Source: Streptomyces sp. B21-105 (lineage in GTDB: Bacteria; Actinomycetota; Actinomycetes; Streptomycetales; Streptomycetaceae). From it: a stretch of 64,000 nucleotides of DNA. Both the position numbers and the translations under genes were made by a program. Each line of letters opens with the position of its first letter. The first letter of the stretch is position 1. Positions 1-8,670 of this stretch are shown one piece after another. The stretch spans positions 2,852,001-2,916,000 of the forward strand of contig NZ_JARUMJ010000001.1 of the NCBI RefSeq assembly GCF_036898465.1, in the 5' to 3' direction. The notes beneath the pieces were generated by a model that saw only the letters and a list, made by a program, of their open reading frames with translations, was not told the DNA's origin and did no database searches.

Positions 1-3
1 GGC

Positions 4-618
4 ATGGACGCCGTACGGGTCGCGTTGCTGCGTGAGGTGCTCGCCGGGACCGAGTGGCTGGGGGCCACCCGGCGGTTCGCGGCGGTGCTGCGGGGGTCGG
101 TGGTGTCGCACGGGGGCGGGCTGCTGTTGGTCGGCTCGGCGCGGTACGAGCCCTGGCATCTGGCGGCGCATCTGGTCGACGAGGCCGCGTGGTCGGGCAC
201 TCGGGAACTGGCGCCGACGCTGGTGCGGCATCACCCTCGCCCGACGGACCCGGCGCACCTGGCGGTCGGCCTGGGCCGGATCGAGGCGGCGCGGCGCGGC
301 GAGACGCTGCTGGTGGCGACGCCGGCGGGGGACGCGCCGCTGTTGGAGCGGGTGTCGGACGCCCGGCGGGCCGGCGTCACGATCCTGGCGCTCGGTGTCG
401 GCAAGGGCGTCGGCGTCGGCGAGGCGGAGCTGACGGCCCTGGCGCACGAGACGCTGGCCGTCCCGGACGGCTCCGCGCTGGACCTGGACACAGTGCAGCA
501 CCTGGTGAGCGCGGCGGCCGGCGAGACGCTGCCCCCGACCCGGGGACGCCGGCGGTTCCGGGACCGTCTCTCCCACCTCGCCGAACGCCTGACAGCCCCA
601 CCCCCACCCGCCTGGTGA
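4..618 (+). CDS. Conserved actinobacterial protein of unknown function (SIS-like fold possible)
   Basis: An open frame of 204 residues with strong high-GC codon usage. It carries an early hydrophobic strand and loop (GGGLLLVGSARYEPWHL, about residues 38-54) and a second alpha/beta segment (RAGVTILALGVG, about 121-132). This arrangement resembles the Rossmann-type folds of SIS or phosphosugar-binding proteins, but I see no diagnostic catalytic motif, so the function is unknown. The start lies three bases from the window edge, so no ribosome site can be judged and the true start may lie outside. The tail is basic and proline-rich. It is followed by GC-rich tandem repeats and a decayed transporter gene. 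Confidence 0.65.
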   Translation: MDAVRVALLREVLAGTEWLGATRRFAAVLRGSVVSHGGGLLLVGSARYEPWHLAAHLVDEAAWSGTRELAPTLVRHHPRPTDPAHLAVGLGRIEAARRGETLLVATPAGDAPLLERVSDARRAGVTILALGVGKGVGVGEAELTALAHETLAVPDGSALDLDTVQHLVSAAAGETLPPTRGRRRFRDRLSHLAERLTAPPPPAW

Positions 619-668
619 CCACCCCGACCCGCAGGGGCGGGGACGGGCGGGGGTGACCCAAGGGCCCG

Positions 669-735
669 GCCCGGCGGCAAGGTCGGCCCGGCGGCAGGGG
701 CGGCCCGGCGGCAGGGGCGGCCGATGGCAGGGGCA
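669..735. repeat. 17-bp GC-rich tandem repeat, about four units
   Basis: Units of GCCCGGCGGCAGGGGCG follow head to tail: unit 1 (669-685) has two changes, units 2 and 3 (686-702, 703-719) are identical, and a partial fourth follows. The array sits in the 180-bp gap between the first gene and the MFS relic. Confidence 0.8.
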
Positions 736-800
736 ACCGGTGGCGTCGTAGGGGAAAGGCAGTTGCCGCTCTCTCCCGAGACGGCCGAGCATGGCCCCTC

Positions 801-1129
801 GTGACCGACGACGACACCCCGGCCGCTCCCGCTCCCCCGCCCTCCGGTCTGCGTGCGCTGCTCCCCGATCTCGCCCCCTGGCGGGCCTCCCGGGATTTCC
901 GGCGGCTGTGGGTCTCGGGGACGATCTCCGGGTTCGGGACCTTCCTCACGTTTGTGGCGCTGCCGGTGCAGGTGAAGGAGCTGACCGGGTCGGCCGCCGC
1001 GGTCGGCGCGATCGGGGCCGTGGAGCTGGTGCCGCTCGTGGTGTCCGGGCTGTAGAGCGGACGAACGAGCACGCGGTGCGGCTGCGCGCGCAACGCGCCG
1101 CCGCGCCCTCGTCGGCGCTGGACGGCTGA
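801..1129 (+). pseudogene. MFS transporter relic with internal deletion
   Basis: A GTG start opens a frame whose first 84 residues match the beginning of EntS-like MFS exporters: a Pro-rich N terminus, then WRASRDFRRLWVSG and a first membrane helix (TISGFGTFLTFVALPVQV) followed by GSAAAVGAIGAVELVPLVVSG. The frame stops at 1055. The next 75 bases, in another frame, read as a short basic tail ending RAAAPSSALDG with a stop at 1127-1129, typical of the extreme C terminus of such a transporter. A full MFS protein needs about 400 residues, so roughly 1 kb of the middle is missing. I infer an internal deletion that left both ends in place. Confidence 0.7.
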
Positions 1130-1363
1130 TCAGCCGCCGTCCGGCGCTCCGCCCTTGGGGGCGTCGTGCCACTTGGGGTCGTTCTCCCATTCGAGGTTGC
1201 GCTCGCGGGCTGTCTCCATCGCGTGCTCGGCCTCCCCGCGGGTTGCGTAGGGGCCGAAGCGGTCCTTGCCCGGGCAGTCGGGGCCCTCTTCGACCTTCTT
1301 GTGCTCCAGGCAGTAGTACCACTCGCCCGGCTTGCCTGCGGTCCGCTTCTTGAACAGGGGCAT
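1130..1363 (-). CDS. Small conserved Streptomyces protein, 77 aa
   Basis: The chosen start is an ATG at 1363 preceded by AGAGGAG about 5 bases upstream; an upstream in-frame ATG lacks such a site. The protein starts [18 protein letters not shown] and is hydrophilic, with aromatic and Cys residues ([18 protein letters not shown]) and a segment rich in Glu, Arg and Trp resembling the small SPOR-like or motility-associated proteins of actinobacteria. No enzymatic motif is visible. It abuts the MFS relic tail-to-tail (adjacent stop codons) and is divergent from the methionine aminopeptidase gene. Confidence 0.7.
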   Translation of the reverse strand: MPLFKKRTAGKPGEWYYCLEHKKVEEGPDCPGKDRFGPYATRGEAEHAMETARERNLEWENDPKWHDAPKGGAPDGG

Positions 1364-1407
1364 GACGGCTCCTCTCGCCATCGTCATGTTCCCCCATGGC
1401 CGCTCGT

Positions 1408-1420
1408 TAGACTCACTGGC
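1408..1420 (+). promoter_or_regulatory. Likely leaderless promoter (-10 element) of map
   Basis: TAGACT at 1408-1413 lies 7 bases before the ATG at 1421, the spacing expected when transcription starts at the A of the start codon. There is no purine-rich ribosome site in between. The -35 region is weak. This is an inference from spacing. Confidence 0.45.
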
Positions 1421-2278
1421 ATGTCTGGCCAGTCACTGCTCGTCCCAGGCGAGCTGTCCCCCACCCGTTCCGTGCCCGGAAACATCCGCCGGCCCGAGTA
1501 CGTCGGCAAGCCCGCGCCGACGCCGTACACCGGGCCGGAGGTGCAGACGCCGGAGACGATCGAGGCGATGCGCCGGGCCGGCCGGATCGCCGCGCGGGCG
1601 ATGGAGGAGGCGGCGAAGCTGATCTCCCCGGGCGTCACCACCGACGAGCTGGACAGGGTCGCGCACGAGTACATGTGCGATCACGGCGCCTACCCGTCGA
1701 CGCTCGGCTACCGCGGCTTCCCGAAGTCCCTGTGCACGAGCGTGAACGAGGTGATCTGCCACGGCATCCCGGACTCGACGGTCCTGCGCGACGGCGACAT
1801 CGTCAACCTGGACGTGACGGCGTACATCGGCGGGGTGCACGGCGACAACAACGCCACGTACCTGGTGGGGGACGTGGACGAGGAGTCGCGGCTGCTGGTG
1901 GAGCGGACCCGGGAGTCGCTGGAGCGGGCGATCAAGGCGGTCAGGCCCGGCCGGCAGATCAACATCATCGGGCGGGTCATCGAGTCGTACGCGAAGCGGT
2001 TCGGGTACGGGGTGGTCCGCGACTTCACCGGCCACGGCATCAACTCGTCGTTCCACTCCGGGCTGATCGTCCCGCACTACGACAGTCCGCACGCGACGAC
2101 CGTCATCCAGTCCGGGATGACGTTCACGATCGAGCCGATGCTGACGCTGGGCACCCACGAGTACGACATGTGGGACGACGGCTGGACCGTCGTGACCAAG
2201 GACCGCAGGCGGACGGCTCAGTTCGAGCACACGCTCGTCGTGACGGACAGCGGCGCGGAGATCCTGACGCTGCCGTAG
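1421..2278 (+). CDS. map: Methionine aminopeptidase, type Ic
   Basis: Removes the initiator methionine from nascent proteins in the cytoplasm. The 285-residue length and N-terminal extension ([20 protein letters not shown]) match the actinobacterial type Ic enzymes such as the second M. tuberculosis MetAP. The five metal ligands are visible: Asp in [10 protein letters not shown], Asp in [10 protein letters not shown], His in [10 protein letters not shown], Glu in FTIEPM and Glu in AQFEHTL. The substrate-site His is in VICHGIPD. The ATG at 1421 was chosen because it gives the family length and N terminus; a longer frame upstream runs antisense through the small conserved gene. A strong terminator follows 34 bases after the stop. 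Confidence 0.95.
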   Translation: MSGQSLLVPGELSPTRSVPGNIRRPEYVGKPAPTPYTGPEVQTPETIEAMRRAGRIAARAMEEAAKLISPGVTTDELDRVAHEYMCDHGAYPSTLGYRGFPKSLCTSVNEVICHGIPDSTVLRDGDIVNLDVTAYIGGVHGDNNATYLVGDVDEESRLLVERTRESLERAIKAVRPGRQINIIGRVIESYAKRFGYGVVRDFTGHGINSSFHSGLIVPHYDSPHATTVIQSGMTFTIEPMLTLGTHEYDMWDDGWTVVTKDRRRTAQFEHTLVVTDSGAEILTLP

Positions 2279-2312
2279 TCGGACGCCGGGTGGCGGACGC
2301 CGGACGCCGTAC

Positions 2313-2354
2313 ACGAACGGGCCCTCTCGCTTCTCTGCGAGGGGGCCCGTTCGT
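2313..2354. terminator. Bidirectional terminator between map and PhzF-family gene
   Basis: An 18-bp inverted repeat (ACGAACGGGCCCTCTCGC with a single wobble in its partner) around a TTCTCT loop. It sits between two convergent genes and probably serves both. Confidence 0.85.
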
Positions 2355-2437
2355 CGCACCAGGTCGGGGCGTTCAGGTCAGGACGTTCAGGTCAGGGCGT
2401 TCAGGTCGGTCGGGTCGGAAGCGGTCGCAGTGCTTGC

Positions 2438-3082
2438 TCAACGCTCGAGGAAGACCCGCCCGCCGATCTCCACCCAGCCGTACGGCTGCGGGGCCGTGAG
2501 GATCTGGGAGCCCGCGCCCTGGGTGATGTTCAGGGCCCGGCCGAGGCGTTCGGTGAGCAGCAGCGCCGCGGCGCCCGTCGCCTCGTCCTCCTCGATGCCG
2601 TCGTCCCGGCCGGGAAAGCCGCGGGCGCGGATCCGGCCGGCCGGCTCGTCCTCCCAGGCCCACGCGTAGATCCACTCGCCCTTCGGCGGCACGGGCAGGT
2701 CGTCGACCTCGGCGGCGGTGGCGTACTGGCGCAGGGTGCGCGGCGGGGCCCACTCGGCGCGGGCCTCGATCCAGGTGAACTCCCCGTCCTGGCGGGCGCC
2801 GACGAGTCCAGCGGGGGTGACGAGCTCGGGCACGTCGAGCAGCCAGCCGGCGCCCACGCACGGGTGGCCCGCGAAGGGCAGCCGCAGGGTGGGCGTGTAG
2901 ATGTCGATGACGCCGCGCTCGGGGTCGTCGACGAACACGGTCTCGCTGAAGCCGAGTTTGGCCGCGAGCTCCTGACGGTCCTCGCGCTCGGGCAGCACCG
3001 AGCCTTCGCGCACCACGCCCAGTTCGTTGCCGTAGCCGCCGTTCGGCGCGCAGAAGACGCGGAGCACGTCGTAATCAGTCAC
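2438..3082 (-). CDS. PhzF family isomerase/epimerase-like protein
   Basis: The PhzF/diaminopimelate-epimerase-like fold catalyses isomerisation by proton transfer. The conserved acidic residue is present in GFSETVFVDD (about residue 47), as is the second-lobe signature DEATGAAALLLTERLG near the C terminus, and LPFAGHPCVGAGW, the usual FAGHPxxG motif. The N terminus reads VTDYDVLRVFCAPNGGYGNELG. At 214 residues it is shorter than the ~280 of PhzF itself, as in a small Streptomyces subgroup. The GTG at 3082 gives the family N terminus; the longer open frame upstream adds non-homologous residues. The substrate is unknown and there is no phenazine cluster nearby. Confidence 0.8.
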   Translation of the reverse strand: MTDYDVLRVFCAPNGGYGNELGVVREGSVLPEREDRQELAAKLGFSETVFVDDPERGVIDIYTPTLRLPFAGHPCVGAGWLLDVPELVTPAGLVGARQDGEFTWIEARAEWAPPRTLRQYATAAEVDDLPVPPKGEWIYAWAWEDEPAGRIRARGFPGRDDGIEEDEATGAAALLLTERLGRALNITQGAGSQILTAPQPYGWVEIGGRVFLER

Positions 3083-3254
3083 CGGTGAATTGAAGCACTG
3101 CCGGGGGCGGCGTACGGCGATCCCGGCGGCCGGGAAAACGGAATCCTTGAATCTTCTTTGACCTTTCCTTGACGTCCGTTTTGGCACTCCGTGATCCACT
3201 CGTGCTCTTACAGCGTCTATGAGAGCTGAATCACGGCCCGGACGGGTATCACGC

Positions 3255-3290
3255 AGGTAAGCCTTGGATAAGTTAGGCGAGCCTCACCAA
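3255..3290 (+). promoter_or_regulatory. DmdR/DtxR-type iron box(es) upstream of efeOBU
   Basis: TTAGGCGAGCCTCACCAA at 3273-3290 is close to the actinobacterial iron-box consensus (TTAGGTTAGGCTCACCTAA). A second partial site, AGGTAAGCCT, lies just upstream at 3255-3264. The position, about 50-85 bases before the efeO start, fits iron-dependent repression by DmdR1-type regulators. Confidence 0.75.
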
Positions 3291-3339
3291 TCCGTGTGAG
3301 CCCTGTCACGTGATTTTCCAGCCACCGCCGGGAGCCCGA

Positions 3340-4488
3340 ATGCAAGCCGCCCGACTCTCCGTCGTCACCGCCGTCGCCGTGGTGACGGCCCTGACCGCCG
3401 TCACGGCCTGCACCTCGAAAAGCGGGGACGACGACGGCGAGCGGGTCATCGCGGTGACCGCCACCGACTCCGAGTGCGAGACCTCCAAGAAGGAGATCTC
3501 CGCCGGCCACGTCGAGCTCGCCATCGAGAACAAGGGCTCCAAGGTCACCGAGGTCTACATCCTCTTCCCGGACGACCGGGTGGTCAGCGAGCGCGAGAAC
3601 ATCGGCCCCGGCACCAAGCAGCGGGTCACCGCCGAGGTGAAGGCCGGCACCTACGAGATCGCCTGCAAGCCGGGCATGAAGGGCGACGGCATCCGCCAGG
3701 CCCTCAAGGTCTCCGGCGGCGGTTCCACCGCCAAGCGCGACCCCCGCCTGGACAAGGCCGTGGCCGCCTACCGCGCCTACGCGCAGGCCCAGGCCGACGA
3801 GACGCTTCCCAAGGTCGCCACCTTCGTCGCGGCGGTCAAGGCCGGGGACCTCGAGGCTGCGAAGAAGGCCTACGCGCCCTCCCGCATCGGCTGGGAGCGC
3901 ACCGAGCCGGTCGCGGAGTCCTTCGGCGACATCGACCCGAAGGTCGACGTCCGCGCCGACGGCCTCGAGGCCGGCCAGAAGTGGACCGGCTGGCACCGGC
4001 TGGAGAAGGCGATCTGGCAGGACAAGAAGATCGGCGCCGAGGAGAAGACCCTCGCCGACCAACTGGTCACCGACCTGACCGACTGGCAGAAGCGGGTCGG
4101 CAAGGCCGAGATCACCCCGACCTCCATGGCCAACGGCGCCAAGGAGCTCCTCGACGAGGTCGCCACCGGCAAGGTCACCGGCGAGGAGGAGCGCTACTCG
4201 CACACCGACCTCGTCGACTTCAAGGCCAACGTCGAGGGCGCGCAGCAGTCGTACGAGCTGCTGAAGCCGGTCGCCCAGGAGAACGACCCGGCCCTGGTCA
4301 CCGAGCTGGACAAGCAGTTCGCCGCGCTGAACGCGCTGCTGGACGCCTACCGGCCGAACGCCACGTCCTACGAGTTCACCGCGTACGACAAGGTCGGCGC
4401 CGCCGACCGCAAGAAGCTGTCGGACGGGGTCAACGCGCTCGCGGAGCCGCTGTCCAAGCTCGCCGCCGCCGTCGCCGTCGTCAAGTAA
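3340..4488 (+). CDS. efeO: EfeO: cupredoxin/M75 iron-uptake lipoprotein
   Basis: The extracytoplasmic iron-binding component of the EfeUOB ferrous/ferric uptake system. The 382-residue protein has a signal peptide ending in a lipobox (LTAVTAC), an N-terminal cupredoxin-like domain (about residues 35-120), and an M75 peptidase-like domain carrying the HxxE motif in GWHRLEKAIW (about residue 217). The start at 3340 follows GGGAG at 3330-3334; an upstream GTG would add ten residues without a better site. It is the first gene of the operon, 28 bases before efeB, and lies behind the iron box. Confidence 0.95.
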   Translation: MQAARLSVVTAVAVVTALTAVTACTSKSGDDDGERVIAVTATDSECETSKKEISAGHVELAIENKGSKVTEVYILFPDDRVVSERENIGPGTKQRVTAEVKAGTYEIACKPGMKGDGIRQALKVSGGGSTAKRDPRLDKAVAAYRAYAQAQADETLPKVATFVAAVKAGDLEAAKKAYAPSRIGWERTEPVAESFGDIDPKVDVRADGLEAGQKWTGWHRLEKAIWQDKKIGAEEKTLADQLVTDLTDWQKRVGKAEITPTSMANGAKELLDEVATGKVTGEEERYSHTDLVDFKANVEGAQQSYELLKPVAQENDPALVTELDKQFAALNALLDAYRPNATSYEFTAYDKVGAADRKKLSDGVNALAEPLSKLAAAVAVVK

Positions 4489-4516
4489 CCGAACAGCATC
4501 CGAGGGGCCAGGAGAC

Positions 4517-5815
4517 ATGACGGAGCCGGACATGACGAAGTCGGACGTGACCGAGTCGGACGTGACGGAGTCGGACGTCCAGGGCGCCGGCCCGTCGCGG
4601 CGGTCGCTGATCGGCTGGGGCGGGGCCGGGCTCGCGCTCGGCGCCGCCGCGGCGGGCGGCGCGGTCGCGATGACCCGCACCGGCGACGACGTCGCCCCGG
4701 TGGCCGCCGATACGGGCGCCGCGGTCGACTTCCACGGCGCGTACCAGGCGGGCATCGCCACGCCCGTGCAGGACCGGCTGCACTTCGCCGCGTTCGACGT
4801 GACGACCAAGGACCGCGCCGAGTTCGTCCAGCTGCTGAAGGACTGGACCGAGGCGGCGCGCCGGATGACGGCCGGGAAGGCGGTCGGCGAGGGCGCGTTC
4901 GGCGGCCTCCCCGAGGCGCCGCCGGACGACACCGGTGAGGCGCTGGGTCTCAAGCCGTCCCGGCTGACCCTGACGGTCGGCTTCGGCCCCTCCCTGTTCA
5001 CGAAGTTCGACCTCGCCGCCCGGCGGCCGGACGCCCTCGTCGACCTGCCCGCCTTCGCCGGCGACGCGCTCGACGCGGCGCGCTCCAACGGCGACCTGTG
5101 CGTCCAGGCCTGCGCGGACGATCCGCAGGTCGCCGTGCACGCGATCCGCAACCTGGCCCGGATCGGCATGGGCAAGGTCGTCATCCGCTGGTCCCAGCTC
5201 GGCTTCGGCAAGACCTCCTCCACCACGCCGGAGGCGCAGACCCCGCGCAACCTGATGGGCTTCAAGGACGGCACCCGCAACATCGCGGGCACCGAGACCG
5301 ACCGGCTGAAGAAGTTCGTGTGGGTCGGCGAGAAGGACGGTCCCGACTGGATGACGGGCGGCTCCTACCTCGTGGCCCGGCGCATCCGGATGCACATCGA
5401 GACCTGGGACCGCACCTCGCTGCAGGAGCAGGAGGACATCTTCGGCCGGGACAAGGGCGAAGGCGCTCCGGTGGGCAAGGCGAAGGAGCACGACGAGCCG
5501 TTCCTGAAGGCGATGAAGCCCGACGCGCACGTGCGGCTCGCGCACCCCGACTCCAACCAGGGGGCGACGATCCTGCGCCGCGGCTACTCCTTCACCGACG
5601 GCACCGACGGGCTGGGCCGGCTGGAGGCGGGCCTGTTCTTCCTCGCCTACATGCGCGACGTGGGCAACGGCTTCGTGCGCATCCAGCGGCACCTGGCCAC
5701 CGACGCCCTCAACGAGTACATCCAGCACGTGGGTTCGGCCGTCTTCGCCGTCCCGCCGGGCGTCCGCGACAAGGACGACTGGTGGGGCCGCACGCTGTTC
5801 TCCAAGGAGGCGTAG
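4517..5815 (+). CDS. efeB: EfeB: Tat-exported DyP-type haem peroxidase
   Basis: The DyP-family haem peroxidase of the EfeUOB system, thought to oxidise Fe(II) or extract iron from haem outside the membrane. At the N terminus a twin-arginine signal (SRRSLIGWGGAGLALG) is followed by an Ala/Gly-rich helix. The distal catalytic Asp is in the GxxDG-type motif of MGFKDGTRN, and the domain ends with GLFFLAYMRD and RIQRHLATDALNEY, both typical of EfeB. Before the Tat motif the N terminus has two or three DVTESDV-like repeats encoded by short direct repeats. AGGAG lies directly before the ATG. The end overlaps the ribosome site of efeU. Confidence 0.95.
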   Translation: MTEPDMTKSDVTESDVTESDVQGAGPSRRSLIGWGGAGLALGAAAAGGAVAMTRTGDDVAPVAADTGAAVDFHGAYQAGIATPVQDRLHFAAFDVTTKDRAEFVQLLKDWTEAARRMTAGKAVGEGAFGGLPEAPPDDTGEALGLKPSRLTLTVGFGPSLFTKFDLAARRPDALVDLPAFAGDALDAARSNGDLCVQACADDPQVAVHAIRNLARIGMGKVVIRWSQLGFGKTSSTTPEAQTPRNLMGFKDGTRNIAGTETDRLKKFVWVGEKDGPDWMTGGSYLVARRIRMHIETWDRTSLQEQEDIFGRDKGEGAPVGKAKEHDEPFLKAMKPDAHVRLAHPDSNQGATILRRGYSFTDGTDGLGRLEAGLFFLAYMRDVGNGFVRIQRHLATDALNEYIQHVGSAVFAVPPGVRDKDDWWGRTLFSKEA

Positions 5816-5818
5816 CCC

Positions 5819-6712
5819 GTGTTCTCCAACTACCTGATCGGACTGCGCGAAGGCCTGGAGGCCAGCCTCGTCGTCTGCATCCTCATCGCCTACCTGGTGA
5901 AGACCGAGCGCCGCGACGCGCTGAAGCCGGTGTGGGCGGGCGTCGGCGTCGCCGTGGTCATCGCGCTGGCCTTCGGCTGCGTCCTCGAATTCGGCTCGCA
6001 GGAGCTGACGTTCAAGGCGCAGGAGGCGCTCGGCGGTTCCCTGTCGATCGTCGCGGTCGCACTGGTGACGTGGATGGTGTTCTGGATGCGGCGCACCGCC
6101 CGGCACCTGAAGGCGGAGCTGCACGGCAAGCTGGACGCGGCGCTCGCCATGGGCACCGGCGCGCTGGTGGCCACCGCGTTCCTCGCGGTCGGCCGGGAGG
6201 GCCTGGAGACGGCCCTGTTCGTGTGGACGTCCGTGCACGCGGCCGGCGACGGCACCCCGCGCCCGCTGATCGGCGCGGCGCTGGGCCTCGCGACGGCCGT
6301 CCTGCTGGGCTGGCTGTTCTACCGCGGAGCGCTGCGGATCAACCTGGCGAGGTTCTTCACCTGGACGGGCGGCATGCTCGTCGTGGTGGCCGCCGGCGTC
6401 CTCGCGTACGGCGTCCACGACCTCCAGGAGGCCGACTGGGTCCCGGGGCTGACGGAGAAAGCCTTCGACGTCAGCGACACGATCCCGCCCGACAGCTGGT
6501 ACGGGACGCTGCTGAAGGGCGTGTTCAACTTCCAGCCCGATCCGACGGTCGTCCAGGTCACGGTGTGGCTCCTGTACCTGATCCCGACGCTCGCCCTGTT
6601 CCTCGCCCCGGTAGGGTTCGCCTCCGGGAAGGGGAAGGTGAAGTCAGCTGATGAGCAGCGAACGCAGCCTGACGAGCGGAGCTCCGAGCAGGCGCAGGCC
6701 CCGAAGGCGTGA
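5819..6712 (+). CDS. efeU: EfeU: FTR1-family iron permease
   Basis: The membrane permease of the EfeUOB system. Two REGLE motifs (LREGLEASLVV near residue 10 and VGREGLETALF near 125) are the iron-ligand signatures of the FTR1 family. Seven hydrophobic segments are visible. The GTG start at 5819 lies 3 bases after efeB and uses the AAGGAGG inside the efeB end, so the two are probably translationally coupled. The C terminus is charged and extends past the last helix; its final 62 bases overlap the next gene. Confidence 0.93.
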   Translation: MFSNYLIGLREGLEASLVVCILIAYLVKTERRDALKPVWAGVGVAVVIALAFGCVLEFGSQELTFKAQEALGGSLSIVAVALVTWMVFWMRRTARHLKAELHGKLDAALAMGTGALVATAFLAVGREGLETALFVWTSVHAAGDGTPRPLIGAALGLATAVLLGWLFYRGALRINLARFFTWTGGMLVVVAAGVLAYGVHDLQEADWVPGLTEKAFDVSDTIPPDSWYGTLLKGVFNFQPDPTVVQVTVWLLYLIPTLALFLAPVGFASGKGKVKSADEQRTQPDERSSEQAQAPKA

Positions 6713-7673
6713 CCGGTACGCGCTGATCGCGGCCTCACTCACCGCCGTCTCGCTCCTGGCGAGCGGCTGCGTGGTGGTCCACGGGGAGCGCGAGGTGCTC
6801 CCGGGCGCCACGGCGAAGGAGGCCGCGAAGGCGGTCGAACGGTTCACGGACGCGTACAACAAGGCTGACGCCGCGTACGACGCCTCCCTGGACGCCGAGT
6901 ACACCACCGGGGCCCTCGGGGCCATCGACGCGGCGCGGTTGAAGGCGGGACGCGTCAACAACCCGGGCGGCAACCCGGATCACAAGCCGCTGGTGCTGTC
7001 CGACGTGTCGTACACGATCCCCGAGAAGGCCGGCTGGCCGCGCTGGTTCGTCGCCGACGCGAAGGGCAACAAGGGCGGTGGCGCGCGCTGGCTGCTGGTG
7101 TTCACCCGCGACGCGCTGTCGCAGCCGTGGCAGGCGACGTACCTGACGCTGGTGGCGCCGGGCTCGCTGCCGAAGTTCGAGAAGGACGAGGACGGTTGGG
7201 CGCAGGCGGTGCCGGCCGACACCACCCGGCTGGCGCTGGCGCCCGAGGACCTGAGCCAGGACTACACCGAGTACCTGCAGACCGGCGGGGGCGCGTTCGC
7301 GGACGGCCCGTACACCAGCGCGCTGCGCGCCACCCGCGCCAAGAACACCAGCCGGCCGGGGCTCGCGACGCAGTACATCGACGAGCAGCTCACCGAGGGC
7401 GACTACGCGCCGCTGGCGCTGCGCACCGCGGACGGCGGGGCGCTGGTGTTCTTCACCACGCACCACTACGTGAAGCAGACGGCCGCGCAGGGCGCCGCCG
7501 TGCCCACCCCGAACAAGAGCGTGCAGGCGCTGACGACGGGGGAGATCAAGCAGTCGCTGACGATGGAGTTCGTCGCAGGCGAGGTCGCGCTGGCCCCTGC
7601 GAAGGGCTCCGCCGGAGGGAAGGTGTCGCTGCTCAGCCGGCTCGAGGGGCTGACGACGGCGAAGGGCGAGTGA
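6651..7673 (+). CDS. Lipoprotein of unknown function, fourth gene of the efe operon
   Basis: A 340-residue protein with a basic N terminus (SRRRPRRRDRYALIAAS), one hydrophobic segment and a lipobox (SLLASGC) at about residue 40, so it is predicted to be an outer-leaflet lipoprotein. The mature part is soluble, with VLSDVSYTIPEKAGWPRWFV and LVFTRDALSQPWQATYLTLV. I recognise no catalytic motif; similar proteins occur widely in Streptomyces. The start overlaps efeU by 62 bases in another frame, suggesting coupled translation and co-regulation by iron. A role in iron uptake is inferred only from position. Confidence 0.8.
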   Translation: MSSERSLTSGAPSRRRPRRRDRYALIAASLTAVSLLASGCVVVHGEREVLPGATAKEAAKAVERFTDAYNKADAAYDASLDAEYTTGALGAIDAARLKAGRVNNPGGNPDHKPLVLSDVSYTIPEKAGWPRWFVADAKGNKGGGARWLLVFTRDALSQPWQATYLTLVAPGSLPKFEKDEDGWAQAVPADTTRLALAPEDLSQDYTEYLQTGGGAFADGPYTSALRATRAKNTSRPGLATQYIDEQLTEGDYAPLALRTADGGALVFFTTHHYVKQTAAQGAAVPTPNKSVQALTTGEIKQSLTMEFVAGEVALAPAKGSAGGKVSLLSRLEGLTTAKGE

Positions 7674-7796
7674 CGCCCCGCGGCGGCGTGGACGGCGGGA
7701 CCAGGGACGGCCGGGTCGGGGCTCCCCATCGGTGACGGGCCGGGGGCCGGAGGCGGGGGCACGGAGACCGGGGGCGGGGCCCGAGAGCCCGGTCAC

Positions 7797-8534
7797 TCAG
7801 CGGTGCAGGGGCCAGGCGGCGGCGCTGTGGTCCGGGGTTTCGCCGACGTGGCGGGCGCACGCGTCGGTGAGGATCTCCAGGAGCGTCAGCGGGTCGGGCA
7901 GCGGGTGTTCGGGGCCGCGCAGCCAGTGCACGCTCTGGCCGTCGTCGCCGGGCAGCCGGGCGGGCGGCACGAGGACGTAGGAGCCCCGGCAGTGCCAGCG
8001 CAGGCCGGGGTGCTCGTCCATGGTCTCGGGGTGGCAGTCCAGCTCACAGGGCCACCACTCGTCCTCGTCCTCGGGGGTGCCGCGGGTGAGGGTGAAGAAG
8101 AGCAGCCGCCCGTCGTCACTGACGGCGACCGGGCCGACGTCGACGCCGGCGTCCAGCAGCCGCTCGAGGGCCGCCCGGCCGGCTTCCAGGGGCACGTCGA
8201 GGACGTCGTGCGTCATACCGGTGGCGGTGATGAAGTTGGCCTGCGGCTGATGGCGGGCCCAGCGCTCGATCTGGGCGCGGTCGGTGGTGGACTGCGTCTG
8301 CCAGGCGAACGACACCGGGTGCCGGGCGGGGGTCGGACAGCCGACCCGGTCGCAGGAGCAGCCGTAGCCGGGGGCCGGGTACGCGGCGGGTGCAAGCGGG
8401 AGACCCGCTCCGGCGGCGGCCAGCAGCAGGACCTCACGGCCGTCTTCGCCCAGGGGCTCCGCCGGGCCGCTCGCGCGCAGCCACTCGGAGAGTTTGCCCC
8501 ACAGGCCGGACCGGCCGCCGATCTCCGCGCTCAT
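7797..8534 (-). CDS. Bifunctional DNA primase/polymerase-domain (prim-pol) protein
   Basis: A 245-residue protein in the Streptomyces family annotated as bifunctional DNA primase/polymerase, N-terminal. Recognisable blocks are YGCSCDRVGCPTPARHPVSF (a Cys-rich stretch followed by the conserved HP), QIERWARHQPQANFITATG and VLDVPLEAGRAALERLLDAG. The canonical acidic pair of the polymerase active site is not clearly retained (VLDVPLE rather than D-x-D), so the protein may be catalytically inactive or divergent. The ATG at 8534 has GAGGGGAC just upstream. It stands alone, convergent with the lipoprotein gene. Confidence 0.75.
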   Translation of the reverse strand: MSAEIGGRSGLWGKLSEWLRASGPAEPLGEDGREVLLLAAAGAGLPLAPAAYPAPGYGCSCDRVGCPTPARHPVSFAWQTQSTTDRAQIERWARHQPQANFITATGMTHDVLDVPLEAGRAALERLLDAGVDVGPVAVSDDGRLLFFTLTRGTPEDEDEWWPCELDCHPETMDEHPGLRWHCRGSYVLVPPARLPGDDGQSVHWLRGPEHPLPDPLTLLEILTDACARHVGETPDHSAAAWPLHR

Positions 8535-8670
8535 CTGTCCCCTCGCCTCGCTGTGGTGCGGACAGCATGCCTCATGGTCCCACCATCCTGTGCATCGGGG
8601 GTCCGGAGCCGTGAATCGGGTCAGGTGGGACGGGTGTGATCAGAGTGGCCCATGTGGTGCTCGGTCGCGG

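Noticed and set aside
3217..5292. A 691-codon minus-strand frame across efeO and efeB
   Set aside because: Shadow of two clearly recognised genes.
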